Source of the DNA: Ensifer sp. MPMI2T
GTDB taxonomy: Bacteria; Pseudomonadota; Alphaproteobacteria; Rhizobiales; Rhizobiaceae
Reading direction: 5' to 3'
Assembly (NCBI RefSeq): GCF_004827385.1
Contig: NZ_SRXN01000011.1
Location: 1-64,000 of the forward strand
Length of the DNA stretch: 64,000 nucleotides
The notes under the pieces are model-generated. The model saw only the letters and a program-made list of their open reading frames with translations. It did not search any database and had not been told where the DNA came from. Shown here piece by piece: positions 51,481 through 60,837 of this stretch (its first letter is position 1; the number at the start of each line of letters is the position of its first letter). Both the position numbers and the translations under genes were made by a program.

Positions 51481-53238
51481 CTAGGCAACGAGCGGGAATC
51501 CCGCCTTGCGCAGCCCTTCGATGAGATGCGCGTAGTGGTTGGGATCCACGTAGGGCGTGAGGATCTTCCAGTAGTGGGCGATGTCCGCCGGCACATTGGC
51601 CATGATTTCCGGAATGAGCTCGCGCGCCTCCTCGTCGTGGCCAAGCTGTCCGAGGCTCGCGAGCAACACGACGCGGTTGAAGTAGGCCCGGCGGAGCGAA
51701 ATGCCGCGTTCCGAATAGTGCAGCGCCTCCTCGTAATTGCCGAGATGATAGTGGGCAAGCGCGATGTGGTTGAGGAACAGATAGCTCAGCGGATCGTGGG
51801 GACTGAGCCTCAGAGCCATGTGGAGCGGATCGAGCGCCTCGGCGAAATGTCCGGCAAAAATTCGGGCCCAGCCGAGTCCCATATGTGCGAGCGCCAGATT
51901 CGGGTTGAGGTCGATCGCCCGCTGTGCCTCTTCCACGGCCGCGGGCGCACGGTGGGCCACGAAATGCGCAAGGCACATTGTGTAGTGCGAATAGGGGTCG
52001 CGCTCTTCCAGAGCGACGGCACGCTCCGCCGCCGCATAGAGTTCGGCACTGTCGCGATCGACGTCGTCACTGAAGCCGTGGAAGCAACGCGCGTAAAGCG
52101 TGCGGGCAAGCATCATATGCGCGCGGCCGAAATCGGGATCGAGAGCGATCGCCCGCCGATGCCACATTATCGCTTCCTTGAAATGCTCGGCAGTGTCCTG
52201 CGCATTGTGCAGCCAGGTGCCGCGCATGTGGCATTCATAGGCGTCGAGATTGTGTGTCGGGTTCAGAAGAGCACGCCGGCTCTCACCGATGAGGATTTCC
52301 GGTTCGATCGCGCCGACGACATTCTGCGTGAGTTCGTCCTGGATGGCGAAGATATCCGCAAGTTCGCGGTCGTAGCGCTGGGCCCATAGATGAACGCCGG
52401 TCTCGGCTTCGATGAGCTGGCCGGTTACGCGCAGACGCGTCCCGGCCCGGCGCACGCTCCCCTCGACGATGTAGCGCACGCCGAGATCGCGGCCGACCTG
52501 CTTCACGTCGACGGCGCGCCCCTTGTAGGCGAAGGACGAGTTGCGGGCGATGACGAAAAACCAGCGGTAGAGCGAAAGCGCGGTGATGATATCCTCAGTC
52601 AGCCCGTCGGCGAAATATTCCTGCTCCGGATCACCCGACATGTTGACGAAGGGAAGGACGACGATCGAGGGTTTGTCCGGAAGGACGAGCGACCCGCCCA
52701 GCACGCCGGCCTCGACCGGGTCCTCGCGACGCCAGTCGACCCTGTGCACCGGCACGGGACGCCGAATGTTCTTGAGGTTGCGGTCGCCAAGGTGAACCAG
52801 CGGGAAATCGAGCTTGCCCTCGATCTGGTCGTGAAGCGCCCCCGAAATACAAATTCCTCCGGGCAGCGCGACTTCCTGCAGCCGGGCGGCCACGTTGACG
52901 CCGTCGCCAAGAAGATTGTCGCCTTCGACGACGACGTCACCCAGGTTGAGCCCGATGCGGAACTCCATCCGGTGGTCTGGGGCAAGGTCGGCATTGCGGC
53001 GATAGAGCACACGCTGGATGGCGACCGCGGCGCGCACGGCCTGCACGGCACTGTGGAACTCCGCCACGACGCTGTCCCCGGCCGAACCAAATATGCGCCC
53101 GCCATGCTCGGCGACGAGATCTCGGATCGCGGCACTGTAGGTCCCGAGTGTGGCAAGCGCCCCCTCCTCGTCGGCAGCGACAAGCCGGCTGTAGCCAGCA
53201 ACGTCAGCGGCAAGGATCACTGCGAGCTTCCGTTCCAC
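51481..53238 (-). CDS. Class III adenylate/guanylate cyclase with TolB-N and TPR regions
   Basis: 585 residues. The N-terminal cyclase domain shows metal-binding Asp12 and Asp55 (VILAADVAGYSR; GSAGDSVVAEF) and LLGDGVNVAARLQEV. A TolB-N-like region follows (PSIVVLPFVNMSGDPEQEYF, FADGLTEDIITALSL), then TPR repeats to the end. Start: GTG at 53238 with GGAGCGG upstream. It converts ATP or GTP to a cyclic nucleotide; the signal is unknown. It lies between the riboswitch and cobQ, but no link to cobalamin is evident. Confidence 0.9.
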   Translation of the reverse strand: MERKLAVILAADVAGYSRLVAADEEGALATLGTYSAAIRDLVAEHGGRIFGSAGDSVVAEFHSAVQAVRAAVAIQRVLYRRNADLAPDHRMEFRIGLNLGDVVVEGDNLLGDGVNVAARLQEVALPGGICISGALHDQIEGKLDFPLVHLGDRNLKNIRRPVPVHRVDWRREDPVEAGVLGGSLVLPDKPSIVVLPFVNMSGDPEQEYFADGLTEDIITALSLYRWFFVIARNSSFAYKGRAVDVKQVGRDLGVRYIVEGSVRRAGTRLRVTGQLIEAETGVHLWAQRYDRELADIFAIQDELTQNVVGAIEPEILIGESRRALLNPTHNLDAYECHMRGTWLHNAQDTAEHFKEAIMWHRRAIALDPDFGRAHMMLARTLYARCFHGFSDDVDRDSAELYAAAERAVALEERDPYSHYTMCLAHFVAHRAPAAVEEAQRAIDLNPNLALAHMGLGWARIFAGHFAEALDPLHMALRLSPHDPLSYLFLNHIALAHYHLGNYEEALHYSERGISLRRAYFNRVVLLASLGQLGHDEEARELIPEIMANVPADIAHYWKILTPYVDPNHYAHLIEGLRKAGFPLVA

Positions 53239-53345
53239 GGGGAAAGCCGCTCCTGCGGCGTATAGCCAGGATATTTCAACCGTAGCTTAAATACCGAAGC
53301 CGGAGAAGCAACAAATTGGCGGCCAGCGGCGGCTCCGCCGCGGCT

Positions 53346-54812
53346 TCACGCCGTCTTGCTGCCGAGCAGCCGGTCCAGCCAGGTAGGGTCGAGCACCGCC
53401 TCGAGTTCGCCTGCGACATCGTCGAGCGCGGCATCGACCGACCGGCGATAATTGCCGCCGCCACCTTCGATACCAAAGCTCTTGAGCAGTGCGGCCCGGT
53501 AGGCGTCGCTGCCGAAGAGCCCGTGCAGATAGGTGCCCATAACGTTGCCGTCGGCGGACATCGCCCCATCACGGCGACCGTCGATCGAGACCGGCGCGCG
53601 GTCGCAATCGGTGCCCGTTGTCTTGCCGAGGTGGATCTCATAGCCGTCGAGGGGGACGTCATGTTCCAGCGACCAGGCGCGGCTGTTGCGCACGGTCTTT
53701 TCCGGCGCCATCTCCGTTTCGACCGCAAGCAGGCCGAGGCCGGCGATCTCGCGTTCGCTGCCTTCGATGCCTAGCTGATCGGCGACGCGCGCACCGAGCA
53801 TCTGGTAGCCGCCGCAAATTCCGATCACCCGGCCGCCGCGCCGCAGGTGGCGCTCGAGGTCCCGGTCCCAGCCCTCGGCGCGAAAATCCTTGAGGTCGGA
53901 GATCGTCGACTTCGAGCCCGGAATGACAACGAGCCCGGCATCGTCGGGAAGCGGCGTGCCGGGCCGGACGAAGACGAGATCAACCTCCGGCTCGGCCATC
54001 AGCGGATCGAGATCGTCGAAATTGGCGATCCGCGACAGGACGGGCACGGCAACCTTCAGCGCCTTGCCGCCGCCGCGCGCAAGCTTTTCCAGCACGACCG
54101 AATCCTCGGCAGGCAGCCGCGCGGCACTCTTCAGCCACGGCACGACACCGAAACAGGGCCAGCCGGTGAACCGGTGAACCGCCGCAATGCCGTCATCGAA
54201 CAGCGTCACGTCGCCCCGGAACTTGTTGATGAGATAGCCGCTCACCATGCGCCGGTCCTCTTCCACCAGGATCGCATGCGTGCCGACCAGCGAGGCGATG
54301 ACGCCGCCCCGATCGATATCGCCGACAAGCACCACCGGCACGCCTGCGCGCGTGGCAAAACCCATGTTGGCGATGTCGCCGGCTCTCAAATTGATTTCGG
54401 CGGGCGACCCCGCGCCTTCGACGATGACGAGATCGGCGCCGGCGCAGACCAGTTCGAAGCTCTCCATAACCGCGCCCATGAGCTTCGGCTTCAGCGCCTG
54501 GTACTCCCTGCCCTTCGCCTGGCCCGCCACCTTGCCCTGCAGGATGATCTGGCTGCCGATGTCCGATTGCGGCTTCAGAAGCACCGGGTTCATATGGACG
54601 GAGGACGGCACACGCGCGGCTAGCGACTGCAGCCACTGCGCCCGGCCGATCTCGCCGCCGTCATCGGAAACGGCGGCGTTGTTCGACATGTTTTGCGGCT
54701 TGAACGGCCTGACCTTCAATCCGCGATTGGAAGCGAGCCGGCAGAGCCCAGCCACCAATACCGATTTTCCGACATCCGAGCCGGTCCCCTGCAGCATGAT
54801 CTTCTGTGTCAT
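53346..54812 (-). CDS. cobQ: Cobyric acid synthase CobQ
   Basis: 488 residues. The N-terminal ATPase begins [20 protein letters not shown]; the amidotransferase nucleophile Cys is in [17 protein letters not shown]. It amidates the b, d, e and g side chains of adenosylcobyrinic acid a,c-diamide. Upstream is 247 bases to the small gene at 55060; downstream is the cyclase, 107 bases away. Confidence 0.95.
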   Translation of the reverse strand: MTQKIMLQGTGSDVGKSVLVAGLCRLASNRGLKVRPFKPQNMSNNAAVSDDGGEIGRAQWLQSLAARVPSSVHMNPVLLKPQSDIGSQIILQGKVAGQAKGREYQALKPKLMGAVMESFELVCAGADLVIVEGAGSPAEINLRAGDIANMGFATRAGVPVVLVGDIDRGGVIASLVGTHAILVEEDRRMVSGYLINKFRGDVTLFDDGIAAVHRFTGWPCFGVVPWLKSAARLPAEDSVVLEKLARGGGKALKVAVPVLSRIANFDDLDPLMAEPEVDLVFVRPGTPLPDDAGLVVIPGSKSTISDLKDFRAEGWDRDLERHLRRGGRVIGICGGYQMLGARVADQLGIEGSEREIAGLGLLAVETEMAPEKTVRNSRAWSLEHDVPLDGYEIHLGKTTGTDCDRAPVSIDGRRDGAMSADGNVMGTYLHGLFGSDAYRAALLKSFGIEGGGGNYRRSVDAALDDVAGELEAVLDPTWLDRLLGSKTA

Positions 54813-55059
54813 GCGACCTCCCGTAACATCGAAACCACCGCCGGCAAAGGCCCGATTTCGACGGGATTCAACCTCATCTCGCCATTCGCGATCACGGCCC
54901 GTTTCGGGCGCTCACGAAGGTTGTTCGAAATCGCGACAGGACTAGCAAAATTGCGACGTGCGATGGCGACATTGGCATTTAAATTCCACCCGCTCGCGCC
55001 TATATCGACGGCATCGAAACAACCCCGGGCGAGACCCGGACTCCCAAGGTAGAAAAGCC

Positions 55060-55203
55060 ATGCTGTTCGTCTTCAGCAAACCCAATTTCGTTCAGATCGC
55101 CTGGAACTCCAAGGCGCCGTCGAGCCAGTCCCGCGTGCGCAATGTCGTGATGGATTCGCCGCGCGGCCCGCTCGGTTTCATCCGCACGTCCAACATTGGA
55201 TAA
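55060..55203 (+). CDS. Small conserved-looking protein, function unknown
   Basis: 47 residues (MLFVFSKPNFVQIAWNSKAP onward) starting at an ATG with AAGG upstream, and followed after twenty bases by a strong terminator. The sharp terminator and good codon use support a real gene. No domain is recognised. Confidence 0.6.
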   Translation: MLFVFSKPNFVQIAWNSKAPSSQSRVRNVVMDSPRGPLGFIRTSNIG

Positions 55204-55222
55204 TCAGGCGGTTTTCCGCTTC

Positions 55223-55250
55223 AAGCCGCTCTTTTCGGGGCGGCTTTTTT
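55223..55250 (+). terminator. Rho-independent terminator of the 47-residue gene
   Basis: AAGCCGC pairs with GCGGCTT around CTCTTTTCGGG, followed by TTTTTT. It lies twenty bases past the stop codon at 55203. Confidence 0.85.
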
Positions 55251-56008
55251 GTTGGTCGATTTTCCGCCGAAATGGTTGCGACAGCACCGCTGTGATGCGA
55301 AAGCCGCACCCGACCTCCTGCGGGGGGATGCGGCCGCCAAAATAACGCATGGTCTCTCCGGCAGAACACACCGGAAATCGCTGCACTCTCCGAATTGAAG
55401 AGCGTCTCCCGTCCTGGCAACGCACAGGGCGCGGGATGTTCCAGGTCCGGTACGCAACACCTGATCCGGACCTGCGGCAGTCGCCCGCCGCAGGCAAACA
55501 ATTAGCCTGACATCGTTACCGGATGGTTATTGATGGCTTAAGCAATGGTGAATCGGCAGTTTTTTTAGATTTTTTTTGCGGATTCCCCGGGCGGATACCC
55601 GGACGCAATCGCGACAGGAAACGTCCCGATTGAAACAGGCTCTGAGATGCCGCGGCTCACCCAGCCGCATTTTGCGGCAGTTTTGTCGTAAATGCTCAAA
55701 TTTGCGGCTAGACGGCGAGAACCAGCATGCACGACGCCGGGTGCCGTTCGACTCGGCAATCCGATTGAAGAGGTTGATTTCTCTTCGGGAATACTTACGC
55801 TTGCGACAGCGGTGAAGAGGAGATCCGGCCGGCGACAGGGTTCCGCGGCCAGGATTGGAAAGAACTCCCACACTGCGGCAGCGGGGGCATGATTTGGCCT
55901 TCCGATCTCGAACCTCAGGCTGCTCACTGAATAATCGGGTGTCGATAGCGATAAACCTTGCGGCACCCGCGATTGTTGGCTGCACAAAGACTGGGAGGTC
56001 TTGCAAAC
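55251..56008. other. Long space before the betaine transporter operon
   Basis: About 750 bases without a convincing gene. A minus-strand frame of 48 codons (from about 55350) runs through the terminator and is not convincing. An AT-rich run near 55555-55580 could be promoter-like. The last part carries GGGAGG before the transporter start. Confidence 0.35.
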
Positions 56009-57007
56009 ATGAAGAAGCTCCTCGCGTCCACCTTTCTCGCCGTGGGCCTTTACGCCGTGGCGGGCTCGGCGCAAGCCGCGGAATGCGGCGAAGTCAGCAT
56101 TGCCGAAATGAACTGGGCCTCGGCGGGCGTTGCTGCCCATGTAGACAAATTCATTCTCGAAAACGGATATGGTTGCGCGGTGGAGCTCGTCACGGGCGAC
56201 ACGATGCCGACCTTTGCCTCGATGAACGAGAAGGCGCAGCCCGACATGGCCCCGGAACTCTGGGTCAACTCCGTGCGTACACCGCTTGACGCAGCGATCA
56301 AGGAAGGCAGGCTTATCCAGGCCGCGCCACTGCTCAGCGAGGGCGGTGTCGAGGGCTGGTGGATCCCCAAGTTCCTCGCCGATGCGCACCCGGATATCAA
56401 GACGGTGCAGGACGCTCTGAAGCACCCGGACCTGTTCCCTGCGCCGGAAGATCCGTCCAAGGGCGCAATCCACAACTGCCCCTCCGGATGGAACTGCCAG
56501 ATTTCCACCGCAAATCTGTTCAAGGCGCTAGAAGCCGAAAAAGCCGGATTCGAACTGGTCGACCCTGGCTCGGCCGCCGGCCTTGATGGCTCCATCGCCA
56601 ACGCCTTCGAGAAGAAGACCGGCTGGCTCGGCTATTACTGGGCCCCGACCGCCATTCTCGGCAAGTATGAAATGACCCGCCTCTCCTTCGGTGTCGATCA
56701 TGACAAGAAGGAGTGGGACTCCTGCTCTGCCGTTCCCGATTGCCCGAACCCGAAGGTCAATTCCTATCCGGTCTCGGATGTCTATACGGTCGTGACGAAG
56801 GCCTTCGCGGAGAAGGCCGGCGTCGCCATGGATTACGTCAAGGTGCGCAAGTGGGATAACGGCACGGTCAACAAGGTTCTGGCCTGGATGGACCAGAACC
56901 AGGGCACCAACGAGGACGCAGCCAAGCACTTCCTCCAAGAGTTTCCCGAGATGTGGACCCAGTGGGTCAGTCCCGAGGTGGCCGAGAAAGTCAAGGCAGC
57001 GCTCTGA
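56009..57007 (+). CDS. Glycine betaine/quaternary amine ABC transporter binding protein
   Basis: 332 residues of the OpuAC/ProX family. The signal peptide is MKKLLASTFLAVGLYAVAGS followed by AQAAECG, cleaved probably after AQA. Aromatic-rich strings such as GGVEGWWIPKFLA and GWLGYYWAPTAIL are typical of the quaternary-amine cage. The ATG at 56009 has GGGAGG upstream. It is the first of a binding protein-permease-ATPase set. Confidence 0.92.
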   Translation: MKKLLASTFLAVGLYAVAGSAQAAECGEVSIAEMNWASAGVAAHVDKFILENGYGCAVELVTGDTMPTFASMNEKAQPDMAPELWVNSVRTPLDAAIKEGRLIQAAPLLSEGGVEGWWIPKFLADAHPDIKTVQDALKHPDLFPAPEDPSKGAIHNCPSGWNCQISTANLFKALEAEKAGFELVDPGSAAGLDGSIANAFEKKTGWLGYYWAPTAILGKYEMTRLSFGVDHDKKEWDSCSAVPDCPNPKVNSYPVSDVYTVVTKAFAEKAGVAMDYVKVRKWDNGTVNKVLAWMDQNQGTNEDAAKHFLQEFPEMWTQWVSPEVAEKVKAAL

Positions 57008-57271
57008 GAAGAAGTGTTGGAGTGGACGGCTGCCGCGCTCTCGGCCGCCGCGCTCGCGCGGCTCGGCAAGCATTTGCCCGCCTGACTGGGCTCATAGCGG
57101 CGAAGTGTTTACTCTAACGTCGCAAACAGTAAAGCGGGATCGTCGTTCCACTGTCACATTTCTTACGCCGGGACACAAAGAGGTCACAAACAAGTCTGTG
57201 CAGGACGGTCGCATGCGGTCGTGCCAAGACGCAGCCGGCGACATAAGACTTCCGGACGGAAGGGGGAAAAC

Positions 57272-58180
57272 ATGGCTATCTGCAGTTTCTTGCCGGAACT
57301 GCTTTGTAAGTTCCCGGCCATCGACGATGGCACCATTCGCATGGCGCGCAAGAGCGTCGACGACGGGTTCAAGGGATTCGTGCGCAGCTACGGTGATGCG
57401 ATCGATGCAGTGGTCCAGCCATTGCAATGGTTCCTGAACTACCTGGAACGGGCGTTCGTCAGTTCGCCCTGGGTCCTGGTGCTGATCATCATGATCGCCG
57501 TTGTCTATCTCGGCAGCCGTCACGTAAAGATCACCATCGGCACGGCGCTGTCGATGCTGGCGATCGGGCTCGTCGGGCTCTGGAACGACACGATGATCAC
57601 GCTCGCCATGGTCACCGTCTGCACGCTGATCTCGGTCGTGATCGGCATCCCGATCGGCATCCTGATGGCCCGCTCCGACCGTGTGCAGGCCTTCGTCAAT
57701 CCAATACTCGACGTCATGCAGACGATGCCGAGCTTCGTCTATCTCATTCCAGTGGTGATGATCTTCGGCATCGGCAAGGTGCCGGGCCTGATCGCCGTCG
57801 TCATCTACGCCGTGCCGCCAATGATCCGACTCACCGATCTCGGTATCCGGCTCGTCGACAAGGAAGTGCTGGAGGCCGCCGATGCATTCGGCTCCTCCGC
57901 CTGGCAGAAGCTCAAGAACGTGCAGATGCCGCTGGCGCTGCCGACCATCATGGCCGGCATCAACCAGACGATCATGATGTCGCTGGCAATGGTCGTCGTC
58001 GCCTCGATGATCGGCGTCGGCGGGCTCGGCAAGAACGTGCTCCAGGCGATCGCCAACCAGTTCTTCACCGTCGGTTTCCTCAACGGCTTTGCCCTCGTCG
58101 GCATCGCTATCATTTTCGATCGTACCAGCCAGGCCTTCGGAAGGCGGCTGCAAAAGCATTCGGAGGTTATTCATGGCTAG
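57272..58180 (+). CDS. Betaine-type ABC transporter permease
   Basis: 302 residues, with about six membrane spans after a 70-residue cytoplasmic N-terminus. The EAA-like loop is in EVLEAADAFGSSAWQKL, with family strings PILDVMQTMPSFVYLIP and GIGKVPGLIAVVIYAVPPM. ProW family. The ATG at 57272 follows AGGGGG. It lies 264 bases after the binding protein gene; that gap has a GC-rich hairpin and no gene. Confidence 0.92.
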   Translation: MAICSFLPELLCKFPAIDDGTIRMARKSVDDGFKGFVRSYGDAIDAVVQPLQWFLNYLERAFVSSPWVLVLIIMIAVVYLGSRHVKITIGTALSMLAIGLVGLWNDTMITLAMVTVCTLISVVIGIPIGILMARSDRVQAFVNPILDVMQTMPSFVYLIPVVMIFGIGKVPGLIAVVIYAVPPMIRLTDLGIRLVDKEVLEAADAFGSSAWQKLKNVQMPLALPTIMAGINQTIMMSLAMVVVASMIGVGGLGKNVLQAIANQFFTVGFLNGFALVGIAIIFDRTSQAFGRRLQKHSEVIHG

Positions 58181-59219
58181 TCACGCAATCGAGGTAAAGA
58201 ACCTCTACAAGATCTTTGGCCCCCGCGGCGAGGACTTCGTCGATGTCGTCAAGAAGGGCATGGGCAAGGCCGAACTCAATGAGAAGCACGGTCACGTGCT
58301 CGGCCTGCAGGACATCAACATCCTGATGCCCGGCGGCTGCATCACAGTGGTCATGGGTCTGTCCGGTTCCGGCAAGTCGACGCTGATCCGTCACATCAAC
58401 CGGCTGATCGACCCGACCGCAGGCGAGGTGCTCTATGACGGCACCGACGTCTGCAAGATGAACGAAAACGACCTTCGCCAGTTCCGTCGCAACAAGACGG
58501 CGATGGTCTTCCAGAAGTTCGCGCTGCTGCCGCACCGCACCGTCCTCGAGAACACGATATACGGCCTGGAGATCCAGGGCATCGAACGGCGCGAAAGCGA
58601 GAAGCGGGCGCGCGGCTGGATCGAGCGCGTCGGCCTCAAGGGGTTCGAAAACCACTATCCGAACCAGCTTTCGGGCGGCATGCAGCAGCGCGTGGGCCTC
58701 GCCCGGGCGCTCACCAACGACGCCGACATCCTGCTGATGGACGAGGCCTATTCGGCACTCGATCCGCTGATCCGCATGGACATGCAGACGGTACTGCTCG
58801 ACCTGCAGAAGGAATTGAAAAAGACCGTCGTCTTCATCACGCACGATCTCGACGAGGCGCTCAGGCTCGGCGACAAGATCGCGATCCTGCGCGACGGCCG
58901 TGTCGTACAGCAGGGCACCGGCCAGCAGATCGTGCTGTCGCCGGCGGACGACTACATCACCGCCTTCGTCAAGGAAGTGAACCGTGGCCGCGTCGTCCAT
59001 GTCGAGACGATCATGCGGCCGCTCTCCGGCAATCCGGAGGGCGTGTCGCTTCCGGCCGGAACGGTTCTCGAAGCGGCTGCCCGCACGATGACCGGCGCGC
59101 ATGTCGCCACGGCCCACGTCGTCGATGAGAACGGCCGGCCGATCGGCGCGATCGACCTGCAGACGATCATCGCTGCCATGGTGACACCGACGAGCCACGC
59201 CGACCGCCAGGCGGCGTAG
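58173..59219 (+). CDS. Betaine-type ABC transporter ATPase
   Basis: 348 residues of the ProV/OpuAA type. Walker A is VMGLSGSGKSTLIRHIN, the signature LSGGMQQRVGLARAL and Walker B LLMDEAYSALDPL. A short C-terminal CBS-like region follows. The ATG at 58173 overlaps the permease end by eight bases, preceded by GGAGG. Product powers quaternary-amine uptake, used for osmoprotection or as a carbon and nitrogen source. Confidence 0.94.
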   Translation: MASHAIEVKNLYKIFGPRGEDFVDVVKKGMGKAELNEKHGHVLGLQDINILMPGGCITVVMGLSGSGKSTLIRHINRLIDPTAGEVLYDGTDVCKMNENDLRQFRRNKTAMVFQKFALLPHRTVLENTIYGLEIQGIERRESEKRARGWIERVGLKGFENHYPNQLSGGMQQRVGLARALTNDADILLMDEAYSALDPLIRMDMQTVLLDLQKELKKTVVFITHDLDEALRLGDKIAILRDGRVVQQGTGQQIVLSPADDYITAFVKEVNRGRVVHVETIMRPLSGNPEGVSLPAGTVLEAAARTMTGAHVATAHVVDENGRPIGAIDLQTIIAAMVTPTSHADRQAA

Positions 59220-59256
59220 GCCGGATCGCATCGCACACAAATCGCTACAAATAGAC

Positions 59257-59280
59257 AGGGCGCTCGGAGAGCGCCCTTTT
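59257..59280 (+). terminator. Terminator after the betaine transporter operon
   Basis: AGGGCGCTC pairs with GAGCGCCCT around GGA and is followed by TTT. It lies 37 bases past the ATPase stop and just ahead of the convergent tautomerase gene. Confidence 0.85.
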
Positions 59281-59296
59281 CCTACTCGGTTTGACG

Positions 59297-59707
59297 CTAC
59301 GCAGCCGACTTGAGCTTGCTGCTGATGAAGCGGAACTCCTGCGTCTTGCCGCCATAGCCATAAGCGGCTGCTGAGACCTCGTTAACGAGCACATAGCTCT
59401 CCGGGTGGACCTTTCCGAGGAGCTTCCCGAAGCCGCCGTAGATCGCTTCGATGTAAGCGGCCATTTCCTGCTTGGTGTTGGTGCCGTCCACGACCTTGAT
59501 ATCCAGCCAGAAGCTGTTGGTCTCCTGCGACGCGATCGACTTTCCACCAGCAAACCAGTGCTGCGGGTCGATATAGCCGACCGCAACCGCGGTGACGGTC
59601 GGATCCTTGCGCAGGTGCTCTTGCGTCAGTTCGCTGACTTCTGCAGCGATTCTTTCGGATAGTTCCGGGTCCGGACGCCCCGCGACGGTGACATTGATGA
59701 TGGGCAT
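59297..59707 (-). CDS. Tautomerase family protein
   Basis: 136 residues. Pro directly follows the initiator Met (MPIINVTVAGRPDPELSERI), the catalytic base of 4-oxalocrotonate-type tautomerases. It is longer than single-domain members (about 60), fitting two fused halves. The gene is divergent from a LysR-type regulator that probably controls it. Substrate unknown. Confidence 0.85.
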   Translation of the reverse strand: MPIINVTVAGRPDPELSERIAAEVSELTQEHLRKDPTVTAVAVGYIDPQHWFAGGKSIASQETNSFWLDIKVVDGTNTKQEMAAYIEAIYGGFGKLLGKVHPESYVLVNEVSAAAYGYGGKTQEFRFISSKLKSAA

Positions 59708-59795
59708 GGCAAGTTCCTCTCGACTGCGGTTGTTCTTCAGGTTCAGCTTGGCACCACCAACACATCAATAAAATCAAATTGTTTTGCATCAATAG

Positions 59796-59810
59796 TTCGA
59801 TATAGTCGAA
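59796..59810. promoter_or_regulatory. Operator-like palindrome between tautomerase and lysR-type genes
   Basis: TTCGA and TCGAA are inverted around TATAG, ending two bases before the LysR-type ATG. LysR regulators bind T-N11-A sites of this kind and repress themselves. Confidence 0.5.
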
Positions 59811-59812
59811 GT

Positions 59813-60676
59813 ATGCATGCCATCTATCCTGATCTTCTGCGTACATTTCTCGCCTTCGCTGAAGGCGGCTCGCTTGCCCACGCTGCAGCGGCAGTCAATC
59901 GGTCGCCCTCCGCCGTGACGGCGCAGATGCAGCGCCTCGAAACGCTGATCGGCGAACCGCTTCTGGCGCCAGCTGGGCGCGGGCGCACACTGACTCCGGT
60001 CGGCGAGGAACTCGTGGATCACGCCCGACGCATCCTCGACGCACATCGCGATGCCTGGCTCAGCCTCCGGGGCGCACGCGCCGACGGACGAATCTCGCTC
60101 GGCAGCACGCAGGATTTCGCCGATACGACGCTGCCCGAGCTCCTGCGCCGCTTCGCTCGCACTCATCCGCGGGTTCGTCTCGATCTCAGGATCGGCAGGT
60201 CGAAGGAACTGACGACGGCATTCGATCAGGGCCAGGTCGACATTCTGCTCGCCATGCGGCAGGCGCCTGCGACCGACGAACTGCTGGTGCTGAAAGAAGA
60301 GATGATCTGGCTTAGCGCCGACAACGGTCTGGCGACGGCTGATGCGGAGGTGCCGCTCGCCGTACTCGACCCGCCCTGCGGCTTTCGAGCGGCGGCGATC
60401 TCGGCGCTTGAAGCGGCAGGCCGCCCCTTCCGGATCGCCGCGACGAGCCCGAGCCTGTCAGGCCTGCGGGCCGCCGTCATGAGCGGCATCGCCGTCACGA
60501 CGCGCACCGCGAGGTTCCTGGCGCCGGGAATAGAGCCAGCGCCGGCGCATCTCGACCTGCCGTCCCTGCCCGCAGCCGAATTCGCCCTGCGCTTGCGTGC
60601 CCATGCGGACAAGCCCGCGGCGGATCTTGCCGCGCTTCTGGCCTACGACTTGAGAGTCGCCCAGGCGCAAGCGTGA
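59813..60676 (+). CDS. LysR family transcriptional regulator
   Basis: 287 residues. The N-terminal winged helix is visible: YPDLLRTFLAFAEGGSLAHA, NRSPSAVTAQMQRLETLIGE. The remainder is a periplasmic-binding-like effector domain. Divergent from the tautomerase gene, 105 bases apart, which it likely controls. Confidence 0.93.
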   Translation: MHAIYPDLLRTFLAFAEGGSLAHAAAAVNRSPSAVTAQMQRLETLIGEPLLAPAGRGRTLTPVGEELVDHARRILDAHRDAWLSLRGARADGRISLGSTQDFADTTLPELLRRFARTHPRVRLDLRIGRSKELTTAFDQGQVDILLAMRQAPATDELLVLKEEMIWLSADNGLATADAEVPLAVLDPPCGFRAAAISALEAAGRPFRIAATSPSLSGLRAAVMSGIAVTTRTARFLAPGIEPAPAHLDLPSLPAAEFALRLRAHADKPAADLAALLAYDLRVAQAQA

Positions 60677-60786
60677 CAGGTCTATTGAAAGTGCTGCAGC
60701 GTCCCCTGCGCGCCCGATAACGCGCGGTGTTGTTGATCGGCTTTCCGACTTTTCCGCCGCGTGACGGCAAAGTTGGTTGCAATCAC

Positions 60787-60802
60787 ATAAAGATATCTTT
60801 AT
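60787..60802 (+). promoter_or_regulatory. 16-bp perfect palindrome upstream of the methyltransferase gene
   Basis: ATAAAGATATCTTTAT is perfect and lies 36 bases before the ATG. It resembles sites assigned to SahR, an ArsR-family regulator of methionine genes that responds to S-adenosylhomocysteine. The match is by memory of the motif. Confidence 0.55.
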
Positions 60803-60837
60803 ATCTTATTGCAATTTCGTTCAGCCGGGAAAAACCG

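Noticed and set aside
55204..55497. 97-codon minus-strand frame crossing the terminator at 55223-55250
   Set aside because: A gene running through the plus-strand terminator with a basic Lys/Arg tail is more likely chance.
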